Assembly: GCF_013620825.1 (NCBI RefSeq)
Contig: NZ_NJIC01000016.1
Coordinates: 36,244 to 100,243 of the forward strand
DNA from: Rhodanobacter sp. PCA2
GTDB taxonomy: Bacteria; Pseudomonadota; Gammaproteobacteria; Xanthomonadales; Rhodanobacteraceae
Reading direction: 5' to 3'
Length of the DNA stretch: 64,000 bases
The translations under genes and the position numbers were made by a program. The notes beneath the pieces were generated by a model. The model saw nothing but the letters and a program-made list of their open reading frames with translations, made no database searches and had not been told where the DNA came from. How positions within the stretch are numbered: the first letter of the stretch is position 1; the number at the start of each line of letters is the position of its first letter. This document shows, in pieces, positions 25,646 through 33,364 of the stretch.

Positions 25646-26572
25646 TTAGCGGCGGCGCGGCCCCGGCGGTAGCCGGGCGGGCGCTGCGGGGGGCGCGGCG
25701 GATTCAGCCACCAGCCAGTCCAGCTTCCACTCGGCGGGGCGTTCCTGCGCAAGCAGGCGCGCCAGCGCGCGCAGCGGTTCGCGCAGGGTTTCGTCGAGCT
25801 GCCAGGGCGCGTTGATGATCGCCATGCCGGAACCGTTGAGGCGCAGCGGCGAGTCGTCGCCGTGCACCAGCAGCTCCGCGCGCAGCACGCGCTTCGCGCC
25901 GCAATGCTGCAGCCAGCGCAGGAAGGGCTGCACCTGGCTGCGCCGCTTGATCGGATACCACACCGCGTAGATGCCGCCGGGCCAGCGCTCCAGCGCGCCC
26001 TTCAGGGCGTGCTCGATCAGGCGGTACTCGGCCTCCTGCGCCTCGTAGGGCGGGTCGATCAGCACCAGGCCGCGCTTTTCCTTCGGCGGCAGCAACGCGC
26101 CCAGCGCCTCGTAGCCGTTGCGTCCGTGCACGTGCATGCGGGCGTCGCGGTGGAACAGTTCGCGCAGCCTTGCGGATTCCTCCGGGTGCAGTTCGCACAG
26201 TTGCGCGCTGTCGGTGTCGCGCATGGCCAGTGCGGCCTGCAGCGGCGAGCCGGGATAGAGCTTCAGGCCGTGTTCGTTGCCCGGCAGCGCGAGGATGGAA
26301 TCCAGCCAACGGCGCAGCAGCGGCGGCAGTGCGGCGGCATGGGCGTCGCCGCCGTGCAGGTCGGGAAACAGCAGGCGGGCGATGCCGTCCCTGTATTCGC
26401 CGGTCTTGTCGGCCTCGGCGCCGTCCAGCGCATAGCAGCCGCTGCCGGCGTGGGTGTCGATCACGCAGAACGGCGCGGGCTTGAGCTTGAGCGCCTCGAT
26501 CAGCGCCAGCAGCACCGCGTGCTTCAGGACGTCGGCGAAATTGCCCGCGTGGTAGGCGTGGCGGTAGTTCAT
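25646..26572 (-). CDS. rlmJ: 23S rRNA (adenine(2030)-N(6))-methyltransferase
   Basis: A 308-residue Rossmann-fold methyltransferase that methylates A2030 of 23S rRNA. The start MNYRHAYHAGNFADVLKHAVL is the family signature; the SAM loop is VIDTHAGSGCYAL and the catalytic motif is LIDPPYEAQEAEY (DPPY). INAPWQLDETLREPL is the usual C-terminal segment. Compared with the ~280-residue E. coli enzyme it has a Pro/Ala-rich C-terminal tail (PPAAPARLPPGPRRR). First gene of a possible rlmJ-slp-trmO string. Confidence 0.95.
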   Translation of the reverse strand: MNYRHAYHAGNFADVLKHAVLLALIEALKLKPAPFCVIDTHAGSGCYALDGAEADKTGEYRDGIARLLFPDLHGGDAHAAALPPLLRRWLDSILALPGNEHGLKLYPGSPLQAALAMRDTDSAQLCELHPEESARLRELFHRDARMHVHGRNGYEALGALLPPKEKRGLVLIDPPYEAQEAEYRLIEHALKGALERWPGGIYAVWYPIKRRSQVQPFLRWLQHCGAKRVLRAELLVHGDDSPLRLNGSGMAIINAPWQLDETLREPLRALARLLAQERPAEWKLDWLVAESAAPPAAPARLPPGPRRR

Positions 26573-26681
26573 GGCGGCGGCCGCAGAAAGGCGCCCAAGT
26601 ATAGGCTGTGGCCGCCGCGCAGACCGCATGAAGCCGGCTTCAGGGTTGAGCGGGCGCGTGGTGCGTGGCTATGCTCGCGGC

Positions 26682-27035
26682 ATGATCCGTTCGTCCCTCC
26701 GCCGCCTGCGCCGCTGCCGCCTGCTGTTCGTGCTGGCGCTGTGCGCGTGGCTGGGCCTGGCGGGTTCCGTGTTCGCCCATGCGGATTGCTGTGCCGGCAT
26801 GGGCGGCATGTCCGGTGCCGCGACGATGACGCATCCCGACAGCGCGCAGGCCCCGTTGCATGCGGACGGCGCCCATGCCGGTGGCGCGTGTGCCTGCGTG
26901 CATGCGACGGCCGCGCTGCCGGAACTGGCTGCCGCCGTGGTGCCGGTACGCCTCGCCGCGACGAAGTGGCAGGCCTGGCCCGCCATCGCACCTACGCTTC
27001 CGCACCCGCCACCCTTGCGGCCGCCGCTGGCCTGA
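26682..27035 (+). CDS. copL: CopL-like copper-responsive small protein (DUF2946 type)
   Basis: A 117-residue protein with a basic N-terminus and hydrophobic export segment (LLFVLALCAWLGLAGSVFA). The mature part carries Cys/His/Met clusters: HADCCAGMGGMSGAATMTH and HAGGACACVHATAALP. In Xanthomonas a short Cys-rich gene at this position, copL, is needed for copper induction of copAB. The layout copL-copA-copB is the same here. Copper binding is inference from the residues. A 235-bp gap with a nested inverted repeat separates it from copA. Confidence 0.75.
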   Translation: MIRSSLRRLRRCRLLFVLALCAWLGLAGSVFAHADCCAGMGGMSGAATMTHPDSAQAPLHADGAHAGGACACVHATAALPELAAAVVPVRLAATKWQAWPAIAPTLPHPPPLRPPLA

Positions 27036-27071
27036 TTCCTCCCGCTGATGCCGATTCGTTCGGTTGGCGGT

Positions 27072-27177
27072 GGTCTGATTTCGCTCGTCATCCCGGCGAA
27101 GGCCGGAGGCGCTTCGCCGTTGTGGGGCGCCTGCTGCTTTTGCAGGAATGACGAGCAGGCAGTCGATCAATCAGACC
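27072..27177. repeat. nested inverted-repeat element between copL and copA
   Basis: A 106-bp element with outer arms GGTCTGATT (27072-27080) and AATCAGACC (27169-27177), and inner arms GCTCGTCAT (27083-27091) and ATGACGAGC (27148-27156). Inside are CCCGGCgaaGGCCGG and a GGCGC...GCGCC pair. A 24-nt stretch (27144-27167, AGGAATGACGAGCAGG...) recurs inverted near 48668-48691. It looks like a REP/MITE-type unit. It lies in the copL-copA transcript leader. Confidence 0.75.
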
Positions 27178-27270
27178 TTCCTTGGTCGCCTGCCCGCGCG
27201 CAGGCCCGTTGCCGCGTTCGCGGCAACGCCAGGCGGAATCCCGGTGATTCCGCGCAGGAGCAAAGCAGGT

Positions 27271-28947
27271 ATGAACAGGCAGGATTTGCGCGGCGTGCAG
27301 TTGTCGCGCCGGCGTTTCGTGCAGGGTCTGGCGCTGGGCGGCGTGGCCGCCGGGCTGGGCTTGCACGTGGGCGGGGCATCAGCACAACAGGCCGCCGTGC
27401 GCCGCGAATTGCGCGGCACGCATTTCGAGCTTTCCATCGGCGAGCTGCCGGTGGATTTCACCGGGCGCAAGCGCATCGCCACTGTGGTCAACGGCCAGTT
27501 GCCCGCCCCGTTGCTGCGCTGGCGCGAGGGCGACACGGTCACGCTGCGCGTAACCAACCGCCTGCCGGTGCCCAGTTCCATCCACTGGCACGGCATCCTG
27601 CTGCCGTTCCGGATGGACGGCGTGCCCGGCATCAGTTTCCCCGGCATCGCGCCGGGCGAAAGCTGTACGTATCGCTTTCCGGTGCGGCAGAGCGGCACCT
27701 ACTGGTACCACAGCCACTCCGGCTTCCAGGAGCAGGCCGGCCTCTACGGCCCCATCGTGATCGACCCGGCCGGCGGCGAGCGCTTTCCCGCCGACCGCGA
27801 CTACGTGGTGATGCTCAGCGACTGGAGCGACGAGGACCCGGAGGCGATCTATGCGCACCTGAAAAAGCAGGGCGACTACTACAACTACGCCGAACCCACC
27901 GTGCCGGACTTCTTTCGCGACGCACATGCCCGCGGGCTTCGCGCGGCGCTGGCCGAACGGCGCATGTGGAACGCCATGCGCATGAGCCCCGCCGATCTCT
28001 CCGACGTGGGCGGCGCCAGCTACACCTACCTGATGAACGGCGTCGCGCCGGCCGGCAACTGGACCGGCCTGTTCCGGCGCGGCGAGAAAGTGCGGCTGCG
28101 CTTCATCAACGGCTCGGCGATGACGATCTTCGACGTGCGTATCCCGGGGCTGAAGATGACCGTGGTCGGCGCCGACGGCCAGGACGTCGAACCGGCGAGC
28201 GTGGATGAATTCCGCATCGCCGTGGCCGAGACGCTGGACGTGATCGTGGAACCCGCCGACGATCGCGCCTGGACGGTGTTCGCCCAGGCCATCGACCGCA
28301 GCGGCCATGCGCGCGGCACGCTGGCGCCGCGGCCCGGCATGGTCGCCGAGGTGCCTGCGATGGACCCGCGCGAGCCGCTGGCGATGGTGGACATGATGGG
28401 GGCGATGGACATGCGCCATTCGGCCGCCGTGCACCACGCGCGCAGCGAATACCGCAACCCCGGCGTGGACATGCGCGTGGACATGCCGCGCACGAACCTC
28501 GACGATCCCGGCATCGGCCTGCGCGGCAACGGCCGACGCGTGCTCACCTACGCCGACCTGCACACCATCGGCGGCTCGCTCGATCCGCGCGAGCCCGGAC
28601 GCGAGATCGAGCTGCACCTCACCGGCAACATGCAGCGCTACATGTGGTCGTTCGACGGCGTGAAGTTCTCGGAGGCGAAACCGATCCGCTTCCGTGCCGG
28701 CGAGCGGCTGCGCCTGGTGCTGGTCAACGACACCATGATGAACCACCCCGTGCACCTGCACGGCATGTGGAGCGAGCTGGAAAACCCGCAGGGGCAATTC
28801 CAGGTGCGCAAGCACACCATCAACGTGCAGCCGGCGCAGCGCATCGCCTATGGCGTGACCGCGGACGCCCCGGGGCGCTGGGCCTATCACTGCCACATGC
28901 TCTATCACATGGAAGCGGGAATGATGCGCGAAGTGGTGGTCGCATGA
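27271..28947 (+). CDS. copA: copper resistance multicopper oxidase CopA
   Basis: A 558-residue periplasmic multicopper oxidase that oxidises Cu(I) to Cu(II). Residues 1-40 are a Tat signal (SRRRFVQGLALGG). The copper ligands are all visible: SIHWHG, TYWYHSHSG, HPVHLHGMW and the C-terminal WAYHCHMLYHMEAGM (HCHxxxHxxxxM, type 1 axial Met). A Met/His-rich insert (PAMDPREPLAMVDMMGAMDM, HSAAVHH) lies around residues 365-400, typical of CopA. The ATG at 27271 was chosen for the Tat signal. Its stop overlaps the copB start (ATGA), so the two are coupled. Confidence 0.95.
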   Translation: MNRQDLRGVQLSRRRFVQGLALGGVAAGLGLHVGGASAQQAAVRRELRGTHFELSIGELPVDFTGRKRIATVVNGQLPAPLLRWREGDTVTLRVTNRLPVPSSIHWHGILLPFRMDGVPGISFPGIAPGESCTYRFPVRQSGTYWYHSHSGFQEQAGLYGPIVIDPAGGERFPADRDYVVMLSDWSDEDPEAIYAHLKKQGDYYNYAEPTVPDFFRDAHARGLRAALAERRMWNAMRMSPADLSDVGGASYTYLMNGVAPAGNWTGLFRRGEKVRLRFINGSAMTIFDVRIPGLKMTVVGADGQDVEPASVDEFRIAVAETLDVIVEPADDRAWTVFAQAIDRSGHARGTLAPRPGMVAEVPAMDPREPLAMVDMMGAMDMRHSAAVHHARSEYRNPGVDMRVDMPRTNLDDPGIGLRGNGRRVLTYADLHTIGGSLDPREPGREIELHLTGNMQRYMWSFDGVKFSEAKPIRFRAGERLRLVLVNDTMMNHPVHLHGMWSELENPQGQFQVRKHTINVQPAQRIAYGVTADAPGRWAYHCHMLYHMEAGMMREVVVA

Positions 28948-30083
28948 GCGCGATCATCCGCAGGGCGCTCGTCAGCCTCGCATGCGCGTTGCCGCTGGCA
29001 GTGCTGGGGCAAACCGCGCCGGCGCCGGCGAGCAGCACAGGCATGGACATGTCGGAGATGCCGGGCATGGCGCACGATGCGGGCCATGCGGAGCATCCGT
29101 CGCATCATGGGCACGGCAAGCCGAAGCCGGCGAAGCAGGGCATGCCACAACGCACAGCAACGCCTGTTGACCAAGCATCGCCCATGGCGGCACCGGCACC
29201 CGCCGACGCAACGAATCACGCGGACCATGCATCAGGCGCGATGCCGCCGATGGAGCATGGCGACCATGCCATGCCGGACATGGATCACATGGACATGTCC
29301 CCGCATGCCACGCACGAAGGCATGGATCACGGTGGCGCCAGCGCGACGCACGACATGCGCATGCAGGGCGGCGCGGCGCCGCCTGACGCGCGCAGCGCCG
29401 ATTATTCCGACGGCATCGGCCACGGCGACATGCCGGGCATGGACATGCGCGACGCCGCGCCGCTGGGCATGCTGCGGTTCGACCGGCTCGAAGCCTTCGA
29501 CGGCCGGGACGGCGGCGGGCAGCGCTGGGATCTACAGGCCTGGTACGGCAGCGACATCGATCGCCTGTGGGTGCGCAGCGAAGGCGAGCGCGCCGGTGGC
29601 CGCGTCGGCGACGGCGATGCCGAGGCGTTGTGGAGCCATGCCGTGGCGTCGTACTGGGACACCCAGCTCGGCGTGCGCCACGACTTCGGCGATGGTCCCG
29701 CCCGCGACTGGGCCGCGTTCGGCGTGCAAGGCCTGGCGCCGTACTGGTTCGCGCTGTCGGCGACGGCTTATGCGGCGCCGTCCGGTCGCACCGCCGCGCG
29801 GCTGCGCGTGGAGTACGAGCTGCTGTTCACCCAGCGGTTGATCCTGCAGCCGGAGCTTGAATTCAACCTCTACGGCAAGGCCGATCCGCAGCGCGGGATC
29901 GGTGCCGGGCTGTCGGACGCCAGCTTCGGCCTGCGGCTGCGCTACGAGATCAGGCGGCAGTTCGCGCCCTACCTCGGCGTGTCGTGGGTACGCCGCTTCG
30001 GCGCCACGGCCGCGTATGCACGAGAGGATCGACGCCCCGTGTCCGACAGCCAGCTCGTGGCTGGTGTCCGCATCTGGTTCTGA
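28944..30083 (+). CDS. copB: copper resistance outer-membrane protein CopB
   Basis: A 379-residue protein. After a signal peptide (ALVSLACALPLAVLGQ) comes a long Met/His/Asp-rich region (about residues 30-165) with repeats such as GMDMSEMPGMAHD, HAMPDMDHMDMSPH and GHGDMPGMDM, likely copper-binding. From about residue 165 it is the CopB beta-barrel (LGMLRFDRLEAFDGRDGG, WDLQAWYGSDIDRLWVRSEG, ending RFGATAAYAREDRRPVSDSQLVAGVRIWF with the terminal Phe typical of outer-membrane barrels). It is translationally coupled to copA and sequesters copper at the outer membrane. Confidence 0.95.
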   Translation: MSAIIRRALVSLACALPLAVLGQTAPAPASSTGMDMSEMPGMAHDAGHAEHPSHHGHGKPKPAKQGMPQRTATPVDQASPMAAPAPADATNHADHASGAMPPMEHGDHAMPDMDHMDMSPHATHEGMDHGGASATHDMRMQGGAAPPDARSADYSDGIGHGDMPGMDMRDAAPLGMLRFDRLEAFDGRDGGGQRWDLQAWYGSDIDRLWVRSEGERAGGRVGDGDAEALWSHAVASYWDTQLGVRHDFGDGPARDWAAFGVQGLAPYWFALSATAYAAPSGRTAARLRVEYELLFTQRLILQPELEFNLYGKADPQRGIGAGLSDASFGLRLRYEIRRQFAPYLGVSWVRRFGATAAYAREDRRPVSDSQLVAGVRIWF

Positions 30084-30092
30084 GGAGTGCCC

Positions 30093-30710
30093 ATGAAGCC
30101 GTACGTGAAAGTTGCAATCACCGTGGCATGCACGCTGGGCGCGCTGGTGGCGGGTGCCGGGGCGTTCGTCTATTCCGGCGCCTACGACATCGGCGCGGAC
30201 GCGCCGCATACGCGGCCGGTGTCCGTCGTGTTGCAGGCGTTGCGCGACCGCTCGATCCGCGTGCGCTCGGAAGACCTCAAGTTGCCTGACCTCGACGATC
30301 CGCAGCTGATCCTGAAAGGCGCGGGGCAGTACGCGGCGATGTGCACCGGCTGCCATCTCGCGCCGGGCATGGAGGATTCGGAAATCCGCCCCGGGCTGTA
30401 CCCGCAGCCGCCGAACCTGGCGCAGCTGCGCGTCGATCCGAAGGCCGCGTTCTGGGCGATCAAGCACGGCATCAAGATGAGCGCGATGCCGGCCTGGGGC
30501 CACAGCCACGACGATGCCACGATCTGGAGCATGGTGGCCTTCCTGCAGAAGCTGCCGGACATGACGCCGGCGCAGTACAAGGCCATCGTCGCCATGGCGC
30601 CGCCGGACGACGATATGGTGATGGGCGGCGATCACCACGATGCCGGCCATCCCGGCATGGACGACATGCCCGGGATGGCCGGTACGGCGGGTGCGCCTCC
30701 CGCTCAGTAG
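30093..30710 (+). CDS. membrane-anchored c-type cytochrome of the copper locus
   Basis: A 205-residue cytochrome c. An N-terminal anchor (VAITVACTLGALVAGAGAFVY) is followed by the haem site MCTGCH and, after about 70 residues, MSAMPAWGHSH as a likely axial Met region. The C-terminus carries a Met/His/Asp-rich tail (DDDMVMGGDHHDAGHPGMDDMPGM) resembling CopB repeats, so it may bind copper. The ATG at 30093 has GAGGAG five bases upstream and lies 9 bp after copB, so it is part of the cop operon. A role in taking electrons from CopA is inference. It overlaps the convergent NmrA gene by 7 bp. Confidence 0.88.
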   Translation: MKPYVKVAITVACTLGALVAGAGAFVYSGAYDIGADAPHTRPVSVVLQALRDRSIRVRSEDLKLPDLDDPQLILKGAGQYAAMCTGCHLAPGMEDSEIRPGLYPQPPNLAQLRVDPKAAFWAIKHGIKMSAMPAWGHSHDDATIWSMVAFLQKLPDMTPAQYKAIVAMAPPDDDMVMGGDHHDAGHPGMDDMPGMAGTAGAPPAQ

Positions 30711-31345
30711 GCCACGGTGATCCGGCGGCGCGGGGCGTCGCCTTTCTCGATGCGGTCGAGCAGGGCGATGGCATAGTCGGCCACGCTGATGCGGCTGACG
30801 CCCGCAGCATCGGTCACCAACTGGTCGCCGCCGATGCGGTAATGGCCGGTGCGCTTGCCGTCCTCGATCAAGGCGGCGGGGCTGATGTAGGTCCAGTCGA
30901 TCGATGCGGTGCTGGCCCGGCAGCCCTCGCGTGCCTGGCTTTGGGCCTCGGCTTCCGGCTTCCACGCTGCCGGGAAGTTCCGGTTGTCGATCACGCGCAC
31001 GCCCGGCGCGGTTTCCAGGCTGCCGGCGCCACCCACCCACGCGAAGCGCTGGACGCCCAGCGCGGGCAAGCGGTCGAGCAGGATGCGCGCATTGGCGGGC
31101 GGGGTATTCGGGTTGCTGTCGCGCCGTGCGGACAGGCTCGCAATTGCCGCGGTGCTGCCGCGCACGGCCTCCTGCCAGGTTTCCGGCTGCGCCACGTCGC
31201 CGGTGACGAGCTTGAGCCTGTCGTGGCGGAGGTCGAGGCGGGCCGGGTCGCGCACGACGGCGGTCACTTCGTGGCCGCGCGCAAGCGCCTCGTCGAGGAT
31301 GGCATGGCCGATGTGGCCGGTGGCGCCGAACAAGGCGATGTGCAT
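30704..31345 (-). CDS. NmrA-like NAD(P)-binding protein
   Basis: A 213-residue atypical short-chain dehydrogenase. The dinucleotide loop is MHIALFGATGHIGHAILDEAL at the very start; VTAVVRDPARLDLRHDRLKLVTGDV follows, then FAWVGGAGSLETAPG and a conserved WTYISPAALI. The YxxxK catalytic pair of classical dehydrogenases is missing, as is usual in this subgroup (YwnB/YesF-like). It is divergent from a LysR gene, which probably controls it. Confidence 0.88.
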   Translation of the reverse strand: MHIALFGATGHIGHAILDEALARGHEVTAVVRDPARLDLRHDRLKLVTGDVAQPETWQEAVRGSTAAIASLSARRDSNPNTPPANARILLDRLPALGVQRFAWVGGAGSLETAPGVRVIDNRNFPAAWKPEAEAQSQAREGCRASTASIDWTYISPAALIEDGKRTGHYRIGGDQLVTDAAGVSRISVADYAIALLDRIEKGDAPRRRITVAY

Positions 31346-31456
31346 GGAAGTCTCCGATGGGTGGGGATGGAGACCAGCATGCGCCAGGCCATTGATTCGA
31401 TAAACGCGGGATGGTGCAATTCACTGTAAATCAGGAGTTGACAGTGGAGCGCATGC

Positions 31457-32356
31457 ATGGGCGAGGTCAATCTCAATCGGCTGGCGGTGTTCGTTGCGCT
31501 GGTGCGCGCAGGCTCGTTCACCGCGGCTGCGGAACAGCTCGGGCAGACCAAGGCGATGGTGAGCCAGCACCTGGCGCGACTGGAACGCGAGCTGGGCGTG
31601 ACGCTGATGGTGCGCAGCACGCGGCGCATGGCGTTGACCGAAGCCGGCACAGCCTTCCATGCCGACTGCGTGCGCATCCTCGGCGAAACCGAGGCAGCCA
31701 TCGGTCGCGTGGGCGAGAACCGCGACACGCCGCGCGGCACGCTGCGCCTCACGGCGCCGGTGAACTACGGCACCTCGGTGATAGCGCCTGTTCTGGCCCG
31801 CTTTCTCCGACGCTATCCGGAGGTGCATGCCGAACTGGTGCTGGACGACGGCATGAGCGACCTGATCGGCGGCCGTTTCGACTTGGCGATCCGCGGCGGC
31901 CCGCTGCGCGACTCCGGTTTGCGCGCCGTGCGCCTGACCGGCTTCCGCCAGTTGCTGGTGGCGGCGCCTTCCTATATCGCTGCGCGGGGCCGGCCGCGCC
32001 GACCGCTGGAGCTGGCGCAGCACGACGCGATCCTGCTCGCGGTGCTGAGTTCCCCCGCGCGCTGGGTATTCACCGCGCGCAGCGGTGCGCAGACCCGGGT
32101 GCGGCTGGCGCCGCGTGCCCAGGCCGACAGTGCGGCGGCCGTGCATGCGATGGTGCTGGCTGGCGCCGGCGTGGCCGTGCTGCCCGATTTCATGGTGGAA
32201 GCCGACCTCGCCGCCGGCCGCTTGGAACACCTGCTGCCCACGCAGCGCCTGCCCGAAGGCAGCTTCAGCGCGGTGTACGCCGGGCTGCACGCACCGGCCA
32301 AGGTGCGCGCCTTCATCGACCACCTGCGCGAGAGCCTTGCCGGCAAGGCGGCCTGA
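31457..32356 (+). CDS. LysR-family transcriptional regulator
   Basis: A 299-residue regulator. The N-terminal winged helix reads LNRLAVFVALVRAGSFTAAAEQLGQTKAMVSQHLARLERELGVTLMVRSTRRMALTEAG; the effector domain begins LRLTAPVNYGTSVIAPVLARFL and includes DLIGGRFDLAIRGGPLRDSGL, the pattern of the AaeR/DmlR-like group. It is divergent from the NmrA-like gene across 111 bp. That gap has a lower-GC stretch (GTGCAATTCACTGTAAATCAGG, written here in part: ATTCACTGTAAAT at 31422-31434) that may hold the LysR site. Confidence 0.92.
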   Translation: MGEVNLNRLAVFVALVRAGSFTAAAEQLGQTKAMVSQHLARLERELGVTLMVRSTRRMALTEAGTAFHADCVRILGETEAAIGRVGENRDTPRGTLRLTAPVNYGTSVIAPVLARFLRRYPEVHAELVLDDGMSDLIGGRFDLAIRGGPLRDSGLRAVRLTGFRQLLVAAPSYIAARGRPRRPLELAQHDAILLAVLSSPARWVFTARSGAQTRVRLAPRAQADSAAAVHAMVLAGAGVAVLPDFMVEADLAAGRLEHLLPTQRLPEGSFSAVYAGLHAPAKVRAFIDHLRESLAGKAA

Positions 32357-32375
32357 ATCCCCGCACCGGCTGGCG

Positions 32376-33305
32376 TTACTCCACGATGTTGTGGCTCTCC
32401 GCCGTCCCCAGCAATTCCGGCTGCCCGGCCGGTCGCTGCCGGCGCGCCAGCAGCGGATGCGCGAACACGGCGACGAGGATCACCGCCACGCCCGCGTAGA
32501 ACCAGCCATCGAGCTGGCGCTGCTCGCCGAGCAGCAGCATGGCCAGCACGATCGCGTAGACCGGCTCCAGGTTGGTCACCATCTGCGTGCCGAAGGCGCT
32601 CATGTGGCGCAGCGCCACCAGCGCGAGCACGAACGGCAGCAGGGTGCAGCCGAAGGCCAGCGCGAGCAGCAGCAGCGTGTCGTGCGCACCGGGCAGCACG
32701 AAGGCGGCGCCTGCGTGCGGCAGCAGCGGCGCCAGCACGGTGAGGAAGGCGGTGCCGGTGCCCAGTTCGATGCAGGTGACGGTAAGCGGGTCGCCGTGGT
32801 TCACCAGCCGCTTGTTGAGCGAGCCGAACAGCGCCACGAACAGCGCCGACAGCACGCCCACCGCGATGCCGAGGCGCATGCCGTGCGGCACGCCGCCCAC
32901 CACCATCGCCACGCCCGGCACCACGGCCGCGCCGATCAGCAGCTCGCGCGGGTCGAACTTGCGCCGGGCGATCCACGGTTCCACGAAGGCCAGGAACACC
33001 GGCCCCAGTGCGATGCAGGTGGCGCCCACCGACGCGTTCGCCAGCTTGATCGCGGCGTAGAAGGTGAGCCAGTGCAGCGACACCAGCACGCCGATGCCGG
33101 CATAGGCCCAGCGCAGCCGCGACGGCATCGCGCGCAGGCCGCGCCACACGCGCGGCACCAGCAGCAATGCGGCGGTCACCAGCAGCATGCGCCACCACAC
33201 CAGCGGCAGCGCGGGCAGCGTGATCAGCTTGCCGAGGATGGCGGTGAAGCCCCACAACAGCACGCAGAAGTGGATCTGCAGGCGGGCCCGGTTGGTGGCT
33301 TGCAT
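32376..33305 (-). CDS. EamA-family transporter (RhaT/RarD-like)
   Basis: A 309-residue inner-membrane protein with ten helices in two EamA repeats. Recognisable parts are IHFCVLLWGFTAILGKLITLPALPLVWWRM in the first repeat and ALFVALFGSLNKRLVNHGDPLTVTCIELGTGTAF plus SAFGTQMVTNLEPVYAIVLAMLLLGEQ in the second, the latter with the conserved Glu-Pro near the penultimate helix. The ATG at 33305 starts right before the first helix. Convergent with the LysR gene (19 bp). Substrate unknown. Confidence 0.9.
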   Translation of the reverse strand: MQATNRARLQIHFCVLLWGFTAILGKLITLPALPLVWWRMLLVTAALLLVPRVWRGLRAMPSRLRWAYAGIGVLVSLHWLTFYAAIKLANASVGATCIALGPVFLAFVEPWIARRKFDPRELLIGAAVVPGVAMVVGGVPHGMRLGIAVGVLSALFVALFGSLNKRLVNHGDPLTVTCIELGTGTAFLTVLAPLLPHAGAAFVLPGAHDTLLLLALAFGCTLLPFVLALVALRHMSAFGTQMVTNLEPVYAIVLAMLLLGEQRQLDGWFYAGVAVILVAVFAHPLLARRQRPAGQPELLGTAESHNIVE

Positions 33306-33364
33306 GGAAACGCATCGATGGGAGACGCGGCATTCTACGTTGCGCCGCGGGTCGCGGCAGCATG

